A stretch of DNA of 64,000 nucleotides from Streptomyces californicus (GCF_000717645.1 NZ_JNZZ01000003.1:1-64000); one strand, 5' to 3'. Counted from the first letter of the stretch, positions 30,039 through 38,935 are shown. Numbers and translations are program-made. The notes: generated from the letters alone by a model not told the origin.

Positions 30039-30293
30039 TCACGAGCAGCAGGTGCGGCCCGGCTTCCAGCCGCACGCGTCCGCCCCGGCTGCGGCGGTCC
30101 CGGCGGGAGCCGCGGTGTGGGCCGCGGGGGCGCAGCAGCCCTTGCCCTGCCAGGCGTCGCGGCCTTCCTCGACCGCGATGGCGGCGATCGCCTCGATGAC
30201 GTTGTAGACGATGGTCGCGGCGACCAGCGGCCGTATGCGGCGGGCGAGCGCGTCAGGGCGGGCCGGAGACGGCCCGGGGGATATCGCGGTCAT
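30039..30293 (-). pseudogene. Cation diffusion facilitator (CDF-type) transporter with an internal deletion
   Basis: 84 codons with an intact frame. The first part ARRIRPLVAATIVYNVIEA is the N-terminus and first helix of Streptomyces cation transporters. It jumps directly to IAAIAVEEGRDAWQGKGCC, which is normally the last helix and start of the Cys-rich tail; the protein ends ADACGWKPGRTCCS. The four middle helices and the metal-binding Asp/His sites, roughly 150 residues by comparison with remembered homologues, are absent. The product cannot transport. The Cys-rich tail could still bind metal if made. It overlaps the ArsR remnant upstream and precedes the TauE gene. Confidence 0.75.
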
Positions 30294-30465
30294 CAGCAGC
30301 AGTCTTCGCGGCGGCGTCCGGGCAGGTCTGGTCCGACTCGACCGCGACCACGGCGGCCAGGAGGTGCTCCAGGGCGTGGCCCAGACGCTCGTCTGCGAAC
30401 TCGTAGCGGGTGCGGTGCCCGTCGGGCACGCGGAACCACACCACCTTCCAGGTACGAGTGCTCAC
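30253..30465 (-). pseudogene. ArsR/CmtR-type metalloregulator remnant, C-terminal part with frameshift
   Basis: From about 30430 the frame reads VPDGHRTRYEFADERLGHALEHLLAAVVAVESDQTCPD, the wing, last helix and metal-binding tail of ArsR/CmtR regulators. The helix-turn-helix half is missing; homology ends just inside the inverted repeat at 30460-30480. At the tail the DNA reads AAGACTGCTGCTGATG. Restoring one base before ACTGCTGCTGA gives the usual Cys-Cys-stop ending with TGATG coupling to the CDF gene, so a one-base deletion has extended the frame into a non-native end. A GTG at 30465 could still start a 70-aa product. Confidence 0.7.
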
Positions 30466-30480
30466 GGAATCGCGGAACCT
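30460..30480 (-). repeat. Right arm of 21-bp inverted repeat
   Basis: Plus strand GCTCACGGAATCGCGGAACC plus one more T. It is the reverse complement of 28331-28351 except for one base. Recognisable ArsR coding sequence begins about 25-35 bp inside this arm, so the arm coincides with the truncation point. Confidence 0.85.
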
Positions 30481-30731
30481 ACAGCCACGGTCGTCGGCGG
30501 TGGGCATACGGCCGGTGGCGTACGCCAGGCGGTCGGCGGCGGCATGTTGTCGGCGGTCGGCCGCCTCCGCCGTCCTCGTCGCCTGCGGCCGACGGCCGAC
30601 CGACCGACCGACGGCCGGAGACGGCGGGGGCGAAGGATACGCCTGATCCGGCGGTGTGGGAACGATCACGATTCCGCCCGGCCGCATGATTTTGCTCGGA
30701 ATTTGCGCTCGGTGCTGAGAGCGTGGGGGGC

Positions 30732-31835
30732 ATGGCTACGACGAAACCCGGCCCCCTCACCAAAATAGGCACCACGGCGGTCCCCCTGCTCGCCCTGGTG
30801 GTCCTCGCCTTCACCTGGGGGCGGGAGGTACCCGGGGTGGTGGTGGCGCTCGTCGGGTTCTGCCTCGCGGGCGCCGTGCTCTCCGCCGTGCACCACGCGG
30901 AAGTGGTCGCGCACCGGGTCGGCGAGCCCTTCGGCTCCCTGGTGCTCGCCGTCGCCGTGACCGTCATCGAAGTCGCCCTGATCGTCACCTTGATGGCCGA
31001 CGGCGGGGCCAAGACGTCCTCGCTCGCCCGCGACACCGTCTTCGCCGCCGTGATGATCACCTGCAACGGGATCGTGGGCCTCTCGCTGTTCGTCGGCGCC
31101 TGGAAGGGCGGTATCGCGCCCTTCAGTACAGAGGGGACCGTCGCCGCCGTGGCGACCGTGGCGACGCTCGCCACGCTCAGCCTGGTCCTGCCGACCTTCA
31201 CCACCGGTGCCTCGGGCCCGGAGTTCACCGGCGCGCAACTCGCCTTCGCGGCCGTCGTCTCCCTGGCGGTGTATCTGCTGTTCGTCGCCATGCAGACGAT
31301 CAGACACCGCGAGTACTTCCTGCCCGTCACCCGGGACGGCGAGGTGCTCGACGAGGAGGACCACGCCCACCCGCCGAGCAACCGCGAGACCTTCCTCAGC
31401 CTCGGCCTGCTGCTCGTCGCGCTCGTCGCGGTGGTCGGCAACACCAAGGGCCTCTCGCCCCTCATCGAGTCCGGCGTCGACGCCGCGGGCCTGCCGCAGG
31501 CTTTCGTCGGTGTGGTCATCGCCCTGCTGGTGCTGCTGCCCGAGACCCTGGCCGCGTCCCGGTCCGCCCGCCGCGACCGCACCCAGATCAGCCTCAACCT
31601 CGCGCACGGCTCCGCCATCGCGAGCATCGGTCTGACCATCCCCGCCATCGCGGTGGCGTCGATCTGGATGGACGGGCCGCTCCTGCTCGGCCTCGGCGCG
31701 ACGCACATGGTGATGCTGGCCCTCACCGTGGTCGTCAGCGTCCTCACGGTCATCACCGGCCGCGCCACCCTGCTCCAGGGCGGTCTGCACCTGACCCTCT
31801 TCGCGTCCTTCGTCTTCCTCGCGATCAGCCCCTGA
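30732..31835 (+). CDS. Calcium/proton antiporter, ChaA-like (CaCA superfamily)
   Basis: 367 aa with about ten to eleven transmembrane helices. The two alpha-repeat signatures of cation/Ca2+ exchangers are visible: LAVAVTVIEVALIVTLM with its acidic residue in the first half, and IALLVLLPETLAASRSARRDRTQISLNLAHGSAIASIGLTIP in the second. The central acidic loop DGEVLDEEDHAHPP may bind cations. The family exports Ca2+ (and Na+/K+ in ChaA) in exchange for H+. ATG at 30732 follows GGGGGG closely; a GTG at 30723 is an alternative. It lies just outside the accessory island and ends in a strong terminator. Confidence 0.9.
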   Translation: MATTKPGPLTKIGTTAVPLLALVVLAFTWGREVPGVVVALVGFCLAGAVLSAVHHAEVVAHRVGEPFGSLVLAVAVTVIEVALIVTLMADGGAKTSSLARDTVFAAVMITCNGIVGLSLFVGAWKGGIAPFSTEGTVAAVATVATLATLSLVLPTFTTGASGPEFTGAQLAFAAVVSLAVYLLFVAMQTIRHREYFLPVTRDGEVLDEEDHAHPPSNRETFLSLGLLLVALVAVVGNTKGLSPLIESGVDAAGLPQAFVGVVIALLVLLPETLAASRSARRDRTQISLNLAHGSAIASIGLTIPAIAVASIWMDGPLLLGLGATHMVMLALTVVVSVLTVITGRATLLQGGLHLTLFASFVFLAISP

Positions 31836-31871
31836 CGCCCGCCCGCTTCCCGCCGTACGGCCCCGCCTCCT

Positions 31872-31904
31872 GAGGGGACGACCCCGCCACGGGGTCGTCC
31901 CCTC
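31872..31904. terminator. Bidirectional hairpin terminator between antiporter and nucleotidyltransferase
   Basis: Perfect 15-bp arms GAGGGGACGACCCCG (31872-31886) and CGGGGTCGTCCCCTC (31890-31904), 3-base loop, 37 bp after the antiporter stop and 68 bp after the convergent nucleotidyltransferase stop. Confidence 0.85.
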
Positions 31905-31971
31905 GACGCTTCCCGGGGCGGCCCGGCGCGCCGAACCGCGTACGGGCGCGGGCTCCCGGCCGCGCCGGGCC

Positions 31972-32685
31972 TCAGGCCGTCCGGCGCGGGCCGCTGCGGC
32001 GGTACCCCTCCCAGACGGGGCCGCCCGCCGCGTCCAGGACCTCGGTGGCCACGGCGACGAGGCTCTCCGGAGCGCCGGTCAGCGCGGCCCGCGCCGCCTC
32101 GTCCAGGCGGGCGGCCAGAGCGGGGGCGACGGGTTCGAGGCGCCGGGCCAGCCACTTGCCACCGCCGAGCCACGTGCCGTGGGTCAGCAGGGCCAGCTCG
32201 GCGGTCCGCCGGGCGATGTCGGTGACGACGAAGAGCCGCTCCCCCGCGTCCCCGCAGACGGCGACGTCGTCGAGCAGGTCCGTCAGCGCGTACCGGGCGT
32301 CTTCGAGCGCCGTCTCCGTGACCGGCGGCGGGCCCGCGGTCGCGAGGCGCTTCGCCGTCTCCGCGAGGCGCGCTCCGGTCCCGTCGGCGTCGAGCACCAG
32401 CGCCCCGTCGGCGCACATCCAGAGCAGGGCCGAGTTCCGCTGCGCGATCTCCGGGGTCACGAAGTCGTGCCAGGTGTCCTCGGTGTGCACGAACAGTTCC
32501 ACGGGCCAGCCCCCGTACCGCAGGCTCTCGCGGTACGGGGCGGGCGGCCCGCCGAGCAGGACGACGACGTCCAGGTCGGACCGGGCGGTGCGCCGGTCCG
32601 TCAGGACACTGCCGCCGAGGAAGGCGGCGCGGGCGTCGGGGTGGCGCTCCAGGACAAGGGCACGGGTGATCTCGCGTACATCCAT
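31972..32685 (-). CDS. Nucleotidyltransferase-fold protein
   Basis: 237 aa. The N-terminal third has the pol-beta/MNT-type signature GGSVLTDRRTARSDLDVVVL: Gly-Ser helix start followed by the DxD metal pair, and a third acidic strand at WPVELFVHTED. The remaining helical part (ALEDARYALTDLLDDV, RRTAELALLTHGTWLGGGKWLARRL) resembles the C-terminal helical domain of aminoglycoside nucleotidyltransferase-like proteins. It probably transfers NMP to a small molecule or protein; the target is unknown. There is no HEPN partner gene, so this is not a classical MNT-HEPN pair. ATG at 32685 chosen; the open frame upstream to 33078 is not coding-like. Confidence 0.82.
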   Translation of the reverse strand: MDVREITRALVLERHPDARAAFLGGSVLTDRRTARSDLDVVVLLGGPPAPYRESLRYGGWPVELFVHTEDTWHDFVTPEIAQRNSALLWMCADGALVLDADGTGARLAETAKRLATAGPPPVTETALEDARYALTDLLDDVAVCGDAGERLFVVTDIARRTAELALLTHGTWLGGGKWLARRLEPVAPALAARLDEAARAALTGAPESLVAVATEVLDAAGGPVWEGYRRSGPRRTA

Positions 32686-32785
32686 GCCCCTACTCTGCCG
32701 TGGCCGCGCGGGCGGTGGACCACGGGCCCCGTCCGAGGCCGGCCGTCGCGGGCCGTTGTCAGTGGCGGGTGGCAGCATCGGCCGT

Positions 32786-32929
32786 ATGCCGCATGAAACG
32801 CCGTTCACCTGGGAGCCGTTCCTGCGCGACTGGAGCGGGGAGTGGGCGGATTCCCTGACCAACGACGCCACGCGCCCACCGGCGGACGAGTCCGCCCGGC
32901 GGGATCGGTTCGGGTGGTTCCCGAACTGA
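32786..32929 (+). pseudogene. Fragment resembling the N-terminus of a SUKH (SMI1/KNR4) protein
   Basis: 47 codons, MPHETPFTWEPFLRDWSGEW ... ARRDRFGWFPN then stop. In my recollection, Streptomyces SMI1/KNR4 proteins start with a similar FLxxWSxEWAD ... RARWLGFPPA segment followed by a domain of about 150 residues, which is absent here. There is no clear ribosome site. It may be a 5' remnant of such a gene. Identification rests on memory of a short segment and is uncertain. Confidence 0.35.
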
Positions 32930-33419
32930 CGGGCGCGGGCCGCCTCTTCGGCCCGTATGCCGACCGCGCGGACGGGACACGCGGACGGGACGACGGCCCG
33001 GGGCCGCCCGGTCCGGGGCGGCCCGGGGCCCCCGCCCCGACTCCGGTGAGCACCCCGCCCCCTGACGGACCGGCGCATTCCGGTGCGTGAATCTGGCCAG
33101 AACCCGTCGTCGTCTCAGCAGGCGGTCATCACGCCCCTTCCGGGTCGCGGCCCCGCGGTGGCCTTCGCGCACGAAACCTGTGACCACCCTGTGAATACCG
33201 GGCTCCACAACGCCCGGTAACACTGCGGCAATGATCGGCGAAACGTCCGCTTAACGAACATGACCTTTCCGGCAACGAACGAAAACCGGCCAACTTGTTG
33301 ACGCGCTCCTGACAGGTGCGGTCATCTGCTGACACTCTTCACCCCGTTCTGCGCACCGCCTGCACCGTCCGGACAGCCCGTCCAGGCCGCCCGGTACCCC
33401 CCTCGCAGAAGGAGTCCGC
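32930..33419. other. Upstream region of the M4 metalloprotease gene
   Basis: No supported gene in about 490 bases. The section 33180-33340 is less GC-rich and contains TTGACG at 33298-33303 with GTCATC/TCATCT 17-18 bp later (33321-33327), a plausible promoter for the protease. AGAAGGAG at 33407-33414 is its ribosome site. Confidence 0.45.
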
Positions 33420-35465
33420 GTGAGATCCACGCCCAGCCGTCGCGCCACCGCGACCGGCGCTCTGATCGCCGCAGCAGCCCTCATAGCCGTCGCCGTTCCC
33501 TCCGGCGCCGCGACCGCCACCTCCGCCCCCGCCTCGGCCCCGCTCGGCGGCATCACCGCCGGCACGAAGGCCGACCCGGGCGCCCTGCCCGCCAAGCTCT
33601 CCCCCGCCCAGCGCGCGGAGCTGCTCAGCGAGGCGAACGCCACCAAGGCGGCCACCGCCAAGGAGCTCGGCCTCGGCTCCACCGAGAAGCTCGTGGTCCG
33701 CGACGTGGTCCAGGATCGCGACGGCACCACGCACACCCGCTACGAGCGCACCCTGGGCGGCCTCCCCGTCCTCGGCGGCGACCTCGTGGTCAAGGAGTCC
33801 GCCGCCGGGAAGACCGAGGGCGTCAGCAAGGCGTCGAAGGCGACCAGCGCGCAGCTGAAGGCCGTCGGCCTCACCGCCGACGTGGCTCCGGCCGCCGCCG
33901 AGAAGCAGGCGCTCGGCGCGGCCAAGGCCGAGGGTTCGAAGGCGAAGAAGGCGGAGAACGCCCCGCGCAAGGTGGTCTGGCTGGGCAGCGGCTCCCCGCA
34001 GCTCGCGTACGAGACCGTGGTCGGCGGGCTCCAGCACGACGGCACCCCGAACGAGCTGCACGTGGTCACCGACGCCACCTCGGGCGAGAAGCTCTTCGAG
34101 TGGCAGGCCGTCCACAACGGCACGGGCAACACGCAGTACAACGGCCAGGTGACCCTGGGCACCGCGCCCTCGTACAGCCTGACCGACACCACGCGCGGCA
34201 ACCACAAGACGTACAACCTGAACCGGGGCAGCTCCGGCACCGGCACCCTGTTCTCCGGCCCGGACGACATCTGGGGCGACGGCACGCCGCAGAACGCCGA
34301 GACGGCCGGCGCGGACGCCCACTACGGCGCGGCCGAGACCTGGGACTACTACAAGAACGTGCACGGCCGCACCGGCATCCGCGGTGACGGCGTCGGCGCG
34401 TACTCCCGCGTCCACTACGGCAACAACTACGTCAACGCGTTCTGGCAGGACAGCTGCTTCTGCATGACGTACGGCGACGGCAGCGGCAACGTCAAGCCGC
34501 TGACCTCCCTGGACGTGGCCGCCCACGAGATGACGCACGGTCTGACCTCGGTCACGGCCAAGCTCGTCTACAGCGGCGAGTCCGGCGGTCTCAACGAGGC
34601 CACCTCCGACATCTTCGCGGCGGGCGTGGAGTTCTACTCCAACACCAACCAGGACCCGGGCGACTACCTGGTCGGCGAGAAGATCGACATCAACGGCAAC
34701 GGCACCCCGCTGCGCTACATGGACAAGCCCTCGAAGGACGGCTCGTCCAAGGACGCGTGGTACTCGGGCATCGGCAACGTCGACGTCCACTACTCCTCGG
34801 GCCCGGCGAACCACTGGTTCTACCTGCTCTCCGAGGGCAGCGGCGCCAAGACCGTCAACGGCGTGAACTACGACTCGCCGACCTCCGACGGGCTCCCGGT
34901 GACCGGCATCGGCCGGGACAAGGCGCTGCAGATCTGGTTCAAGGCGCTCACCACGAAGTTCACCTCGACGACCAACTACGCCGCCGCCCGCACCGGCACG
35001 CTCGCGGTCGCCAGTGAGCTGTACGGGGCGACCAGCCCCGAGTACGCGGCCGTGGCCCACGCCTGGGCCGGCATCAACGTGGGCGCCCGCCCCGGCGGCG
35101 GCAACCCGGACCCGGGCGGCAAGGTGTTCGAGAACAACACCGCCGTGAACATCCCGGACGCCGGTGCGGCCGTCACCAGCGCGGTCACCGTCTCCGGCGT
35201 CACCGGCAACGCGCCGAGCGCCCTCAAGGTGGACGTCAACATCAGCCACACCTGGCGCGGTGACCTGGTCGTCGACCTGGTGGCCCCGGACGGCACCGCC
35301 TACCGGCTGAAGAACTCCTCCTCCAGCGACTCCGCGGACAACGTGGTGGCGACCTACACGGTCAACGCCTCGTCCGAGGTGGCCAACGGGGTCTGGAAGC
35401 TGAAGGTCCAGGACGTCGCACGCCAGGACACCGGAAAGATCAACAGCTTCAAGCTCACCTTCTGA
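33420..35465 (+). CDS. Secreted thermolysin-like (M4) neutral metalloprotease with P-domain
   Basis: 681 aa, GTG start with AGAAGGAG six bases upstream. Signal peptide (ATGALIAAAALIAVAVPSGAATA), FTP and PepSY-type propeptide (about 45-215), then the M4 catalytic domain (about 225-560). Zinc ligands and catalytic base are in HEMTH (His369, Glu370, His373) and GGLNEATSD (Glu393). The catalytic domain includes the usual calcium-binding Asp clusters. Residues about 570-681 form a proprotein-convertase P-domain (ISHTWRGDLVVDLVAPDGT), common in secreted actinobacterial proteases. It should mature outside the cell and digest protein. Two hairpins follow. Confidence 0.95.
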   Translation: MRSTPSRRATATGALIAAAALIAVAVPSGAATATSAPASAPLGGITAGTKADPGALPAKLSPAQRAELLSEANATKAATAKELGLGSTEKLVVRDVVQDRDGTTHTRYERTLGGLPVLGGDLVVKESAAGKTEGVSKASKATSAQLKAVGLTADVAPAAAEKQALGAAKAEGSKAKKAENAPRKVVWLGSGSPQLAYETVVGGLQHDGTPNELHVVTDATSGEKLFEWQAVHNGTGNTQYNGQVTLGTAPSYSLTDTTRGNHKTYNLNRGSSGTGTLFSGPDDIWGDGTPQNAETAGADAHYGAAETWDYYKNVHGRTGIRGDGVGAYSRVHYGNNYVNAFWQDSCFCMTYGDGSGNVKPLTSLDVAAHEMTHGLTSVTAKLVYSGESGGLNEATSDIFAAGVEFYSNTNQDPGDYLVGEKIDINGNGTPLRYMDKPSKDGSSKDAWYSGIGNVDVHYSSGPANHWFYLLSEGSGAKTVNGVNYDSPTSDGLPVTGIGRDKALQIWFKALTTKFTSTTNYAAARTGTLAVASELYGATSPEYAAVAHAWAGINVGARPGGGNPDPGGKVFENNTAVNIPDAGAAVTSAVTVSGVTGNAPSALKVDVNISHTWRGDLVVDLVAPDGTAYRLKNSSSSDSADNVVATYTVNASSEVANGVWKLKVQDVARQDTGKINSFKLTF

Positions 35466-35472
35466 TCCCGCC

Positions 35473-35500
35473 CCCGCCGGAGCCCCCGGGCTCCGGCGGG
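35473..35500 (+). terminator. Terminator of the M4 protease gene
   Basis: Arms CCCGCCGGAGCCC (35473-35485) and GGGCTCCGGCGGG (35488-35500), eight bases beyond the stop. The loop is only two bases, so the top pairs would open. Confidence 0.7.
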
Positions 35501-35582
35501 AAACCGCCCGCCCCTCGGGCCGGACGGGGAACGGCCCACCGGACCACGCGGCCCGGCGGGCATGGAGCGGAAGCACCGACGG

Positions 35583-35619
35583 AACGGCCCGGGAGGAGTC
35601 CACCCCCTCCCGGGCCGTT
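35583..35619. terminator. Second hairpin between protease and glgP
   Basis: Perfect 14-bp arms AACGGCCCGGGAGG (35583-35596) and CCTCCCGGGCCGTT (35606-35619), nine-base loop. It suits termination of glgP (stop at 35674) and of read-through from the protease. Confidence 0.75.
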
Positions 35620-35673
35620 CGCCATGCCGCGCCCCGCGTACGCCGACCCGCATGGCGCACGCGGGGCGCGCGT

Positions 35674-38343
35674 TCAGCGCAGCAGTACGCCCGCACCCTC
35701 CCCCGCCGCCTCGGCCGGCAGGGCGACCAGGCCGAGTTCGGCGCTGGTGGCGAGGCGCGGATGGGCGGGCAGGACGCGCACGGTGTAGCCGTACGGCCCC
35801 GTACGGTCCAGCGCGAGCGGGCCCTCGAAGAGCCAGCGGTCCTCCAGGTCCTGGCCGCCCGCCGGCTTCAGCGGGAAGACCTGGGCGTCCGCGATGGCGT
35901 CGCCGGAGTCGACCCGGCCCGCGACCGCCTGAACCTCCACGTCGTCCGGGTCGAGCCCGCCGAGCGCGATCCGGGCCCGCAGCGCCAGGGTGGCCCCCAG
36001 CTCCGCCGAGCCGCACTCGGCGGTGTCGGACGCCGACTCCACGTGGTCGACCGAGACCCCCGGCCAGGCCGCGTGGACCTTGGCCTTCCAGGCGGCGAGG
36101 TCCCGTGCGGCGGCGGGCTCCAGGGCCCGGCGGGCCCGCGCGGCGGGGGCGTACAGCCGCTCCACGTACTCGCGCACCATCCGCCCCGCCAGCACCTTCG
36201 GCCCCAGGTTCACCAGGGTCGAGCGGACCATCGCGATCCAGCGGTCGGGCAGGCCCGCCGCGCCCCGGTCGTAGAAGTGCGGGGCGACCCGGTCCTCGAT
36301 CAGGGCGTACAGCGCGTTCGACTCCAGCTCGTCCCGGCGGTCCTCGTCGACGGCCGATCCGTCGGCGGTGGGGATCTCCCAGCCGAAGTCCGGGTCGAAC
36401 CACTCGTCCCACCAGCCGTCGCGCACCGACAGGTTGAGGCAGCCGTTGAGCGCCGCCTTCATCCCGCTCGTGCCGCACGCCTCCAGCGGGCGCAGCGGGT
36501 TGTTGAGCCAGACGTCGCAGCCCGGGTAGAGCTTCTGCGCCATGCCCATGCCGTAGTCCGGGAGGAAGACGATGCGGTGGCGCACGCGCGGGTCGTCCGC
36601 GAACCGCACCAGCTCCTGCACCAGCCGCTTCCCGCCGTCGTCGGCGGGGTGGGCCTTGCCCGCGACGACGATCTGGATCGGGTGCGTGGGGTGCAGCAGC
36701 AGCTCCCGCAGCCGGTCGCGGTCGCGCAGCATCAGCGTGAGCCGCTTGTAGGAGGGGACGCGCCGGGCGAAGCCGATGGTGAGGACGTCGGGGTCGAGGA
36801 CGCCGTCGATCCAGCCCAGTTCGGCGGTGCCCGCGCCGCGCCTGCGCCAGGAGGCGTAGAGGCGGCGGCGGACCTCGGTGACCAGCTGGCCGCGCAGGTC
36901 GCGGCGCAGGTCCCAGATCTCCTGGTCGGCGATGCCGCTCACCGCGTCCCAGCGGCGGGGCGTGGCGCCGGGCTCGGCCTCCCCGCCGGTCACGGGCCCG
37001 CCGGCCAGCACCTGGTGGGCGCGGTCCTCGCCGATCCGGCCCGCGCCGAGCCGGAACACCTCGGGGGCGACCCAGGTCGGGGCGTGGACGCCGTTGGTGA
37101 CGGAGGTGATCGGGACCTCCGCCGGGTCGAAGCCCGCCCAGAGCCCGGAGAACATCTCCCGGCTGACCGCCCCGTGGAGGGTGGAGACGCCGTTGGCGCG
37201 CTGGGCGAGCCTGAGGCCCATCACGGCCATGTTGAACAGCTCGGGCCGGCCGCCGGGGTAGGTCTCGGTGCCGAGCGCGAGGACCTTCTCGACGGGTACG
37301 CCGGGAAGTTCGCCGTCGTCGCCGAAGTGGCGGGCGACGAGCCCCCGGTCGAAACGGTCTATCCCGGCGGGCACCGGGGTGTGGGTGGTGAAGACGGCCC
37401 CGGCCCGGACGGTTTCGAGCGCGGGCTCGAAGCCGAGCCCTTCGGCGACCAGTTCGCGGATGCGCTCCAGGCCGAGGAAGCCGGCGTGGCCCTCGTTGGT
37501 GTGGAACACCTCCGGTTCGGGAGCGCCGGTGAGCCGGCACCAGGTGCGGACCGCCCGCACGCCGCCGATGCCGAGCAGCATCTCCTGGAGCAGGCGGTGG
37601 TCGCTGCCGCCTCCGTACAGCCGGTCGGTGACGTCGCGTTCGCCGGGGGCGTTCTCCTCGACGTCGGAGTCGAGGAGGAGGAGCGGCACCCGGCCGACCC
37701 GGGCCAGCCAGACGCAGGCGTGCAGCGAGCGCCCGCCCGGCAGGGCGAGGACGACGCGGGCCGGTGTCCCGTCGGCCTCGCGGACGAGGTCGAGCGGGAG
37801 TTCGTTGGGGTCGAGGACGGGATAGTGCTCCTGCTGCCAGCCGTCGCGCGAGAGGGTCTGGCGGAAGTAGCCGTGGCGGTAGAGGAGTCCGACGCCGATG
37901 AGCGGGACGCCGAGGTCGCTGGCGGCCTTGAGGTGGTCGCCGGCCAGGATGCCGAGCCCCCCGCTGTACTGGGGCAGTGCGGCGGTGACGCCGAACTCGG
38001 GCGAGAAGTAGGCGATTCCGGCGGGGAGTTCGGCGCCGGCGGCCTGCTGCTCCTGGTACCAGCGGGGGCCTTCCAGGTACTCCGCGAGGTCGGCGGAGGC
38101 CGCGGCGAGGCGGCCGAGGTACTCCGCGTCCCCGGCCAGTTCGGCGAGCCGTCCGGCGGACAGCGAGCCGAGCAGGCGTACGGGGTCGGCGTCGGCGGGC
38201 CGCCATGCCTCGGGGTCGGCGGACCGGAAGAGCTCGCGGGTCTCGGTGTGCCAGGACCAGCGCAGGTTGCGCGCGAGGTCGTGGAGGGGTCGGAGGGGTT
38301 CGGGGAGGACAGGACGCACGGTGAATCGACGAATGGCCTTCAC
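35674..38343 (-). CDS. glgP: Alpha-glucan (glycogen) phosphorylase GlgP
   Basis: 889 aa, GTG start (VKAIRRFTVRP) preceded by GGTGGAG. GT35 family, short-loop type found in actinobacteria. Conserved blocks: YFSPEFGVTAALPQYSGGLGILAGDHLKAASDLG near the N-terminus, HTNEGHAGF, KRVPSYKRLTLMLRD, and the PLP-phosphate site EACGTSGMKAALNG with its lysine. The enzyme phosphorolyses alpha-1,4-glucan to glucose 1-phosphate and, in the GlgE setting, can act on maltose-1-phosphate-extended glucan. It is divergent from glgE with 592 bp between. An apparent extension to 38943 passes through non-coding sequence. Confidence 0.94.
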   Translation of the reverse strand: MKAIRRFTVRPVLPEPLRPLHDLARNLRWSWHTETRELFRSADPEAWRPADADPVRLLGSLSAGRLAELAGDAEYLGRLAAASADLAEYLEGPRWYQEQQAAGAELPAGIAYFSPEFGVTAALPQYSGGLGILAGDHLKAASDLGVPLIGVGLLYRHGYFRQTLSRDGWQQEHYPVLDPNELPLDLVREADGTPARVVLALPGGRSLHACVWLARVGRVPLLLLDSDVEENAPGERDVTDRLYGGGSDHRLLQEMLLGIGGVRAVRTWCRLTGAPEPEVFHTNEGHAGFLGLERIRELVAEGLGFEPALETVRAGAVFTTHTPVPAGIDRFDRGLVARHFGDDGELPGVPVEKVLALGTETYPGGRPELFNMAVMGLRLAQRANGVSTLHGAVSREMFSGLWAGFDPAEVPITSVTNGVHAPTWVAPEVFRLGAGRIGEDRAHQVLAGGPVTGGEAEPGATPRRWDAVSGIADQEIWDLRRDLRGQLVTEVRRRLYASWRRRGAGTAELGWIDGVLDPDVLTIGFARRVPSYKRLTLMLRDRDRLRELLLHPTHPIQIVVAGKAHPADDGGKRLVQELVRFADDPRVRHRIVFLPDYGMGMAQKLYPGCDVWLNNPLRPLEACGTSGMKAALNGCLNLSVRDGWWDEWFDPDFGWEIPTADGSAVDEDRRDELESNALYALIEDRVAPHFYDRGAAGLPDRWIAMVRSTLVNLGPKVLAGRMVREYVERLYAPAARARRALEPAAARDLAAWKAKVHAAWPGVSVDHVESASDTAECGSAELGATLALRARIALGGLDPDDVEVQAVAGRVDSGDAIADAQVFPLKPAGGQDLEDRWLFEGPLALDRTGPYGYTVRVLPAHPRLATSAELGLVALPAEAAGEGAGVLLR

Positions 38344-38935
38344 GTACTCCACCTTTACAGGGGACTTGCGCATCCGAGGGGACGCACCACGGTGTGCGTC
38401 CCTTCCGTCACCCCTGACGGTAGCGGCCGTCCGCGGCGGCCCGCCACGGCGCGCGGACGGCTCACCGGGGCCGTCCCGGCCCGCCGCGCGCCGCCCCCGC
38501 GCACCCGCGACGACGGCGTAGGGGTCCCGCGCGGGCGCCCCGCGGCGCCTCTCCCTGCCGCCCCGTCCGCCTCGCCCGTTCACTCCCATCACTTCGCTCA
38601 CCTGGAGGTTTGGCCGATTCACCCCCCATACGCAGCCTTGTGGACCACATCGGCACGGGGAAGGCTGCCGTGTGGCGCCGCAGAGCGGGTACCCGGAATC
38701 CGTGGGGGCGCTTCGGGCTCCCACCCCACCGGACGCGCGGTGGATCCCGAACTCGCATCTACTAACGAGTAGTTGACACGGTGCCGGATTTCCCGTCCGC
38801 GTACGCGGGGAAGGCTTCTCCGGTACGCGGCACGACCCGGCCCGCACGCGTTCTCCGCGCGTCCCGAAACATGCGCGAAACCCCCGCGACCCACCCATTC
38901 GACTGCCATTCGAGTGAATGCGGACAGGAGCGGCC
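38344..38935. other. Divergent promoter region glgP/glgE
   Basis: No supported gene in 592 bases. At 38759-38772 an inverted repeat CTACT-AACG-AGTAG is followed directly by TTGACA (38773-38778), a consensus -35 hexamer for glgE; no clear -10 is seen at 17-18 bp. The stretch also contains the glgP promoter in the opposite sense. CAGGAG at 38925-38930 is the ribosome site for the glgE ATG at 38936. Confidence 0.5.

Noticed and set aside
31972..32929. MNT-HEPN toxin-antitoxin pair
   Set aside because: The nucleotidyltransferase is present, but no HEPN protein with RxxxxH motif adjoins it.
32686..33078. Upstream extension of the nucleotidyltransferase gene
   Set aside because: The added 130 residues are Arg/Pro/Gly-rich non-coding translation, and the fold's first strand begins right after the ATG at 32685.
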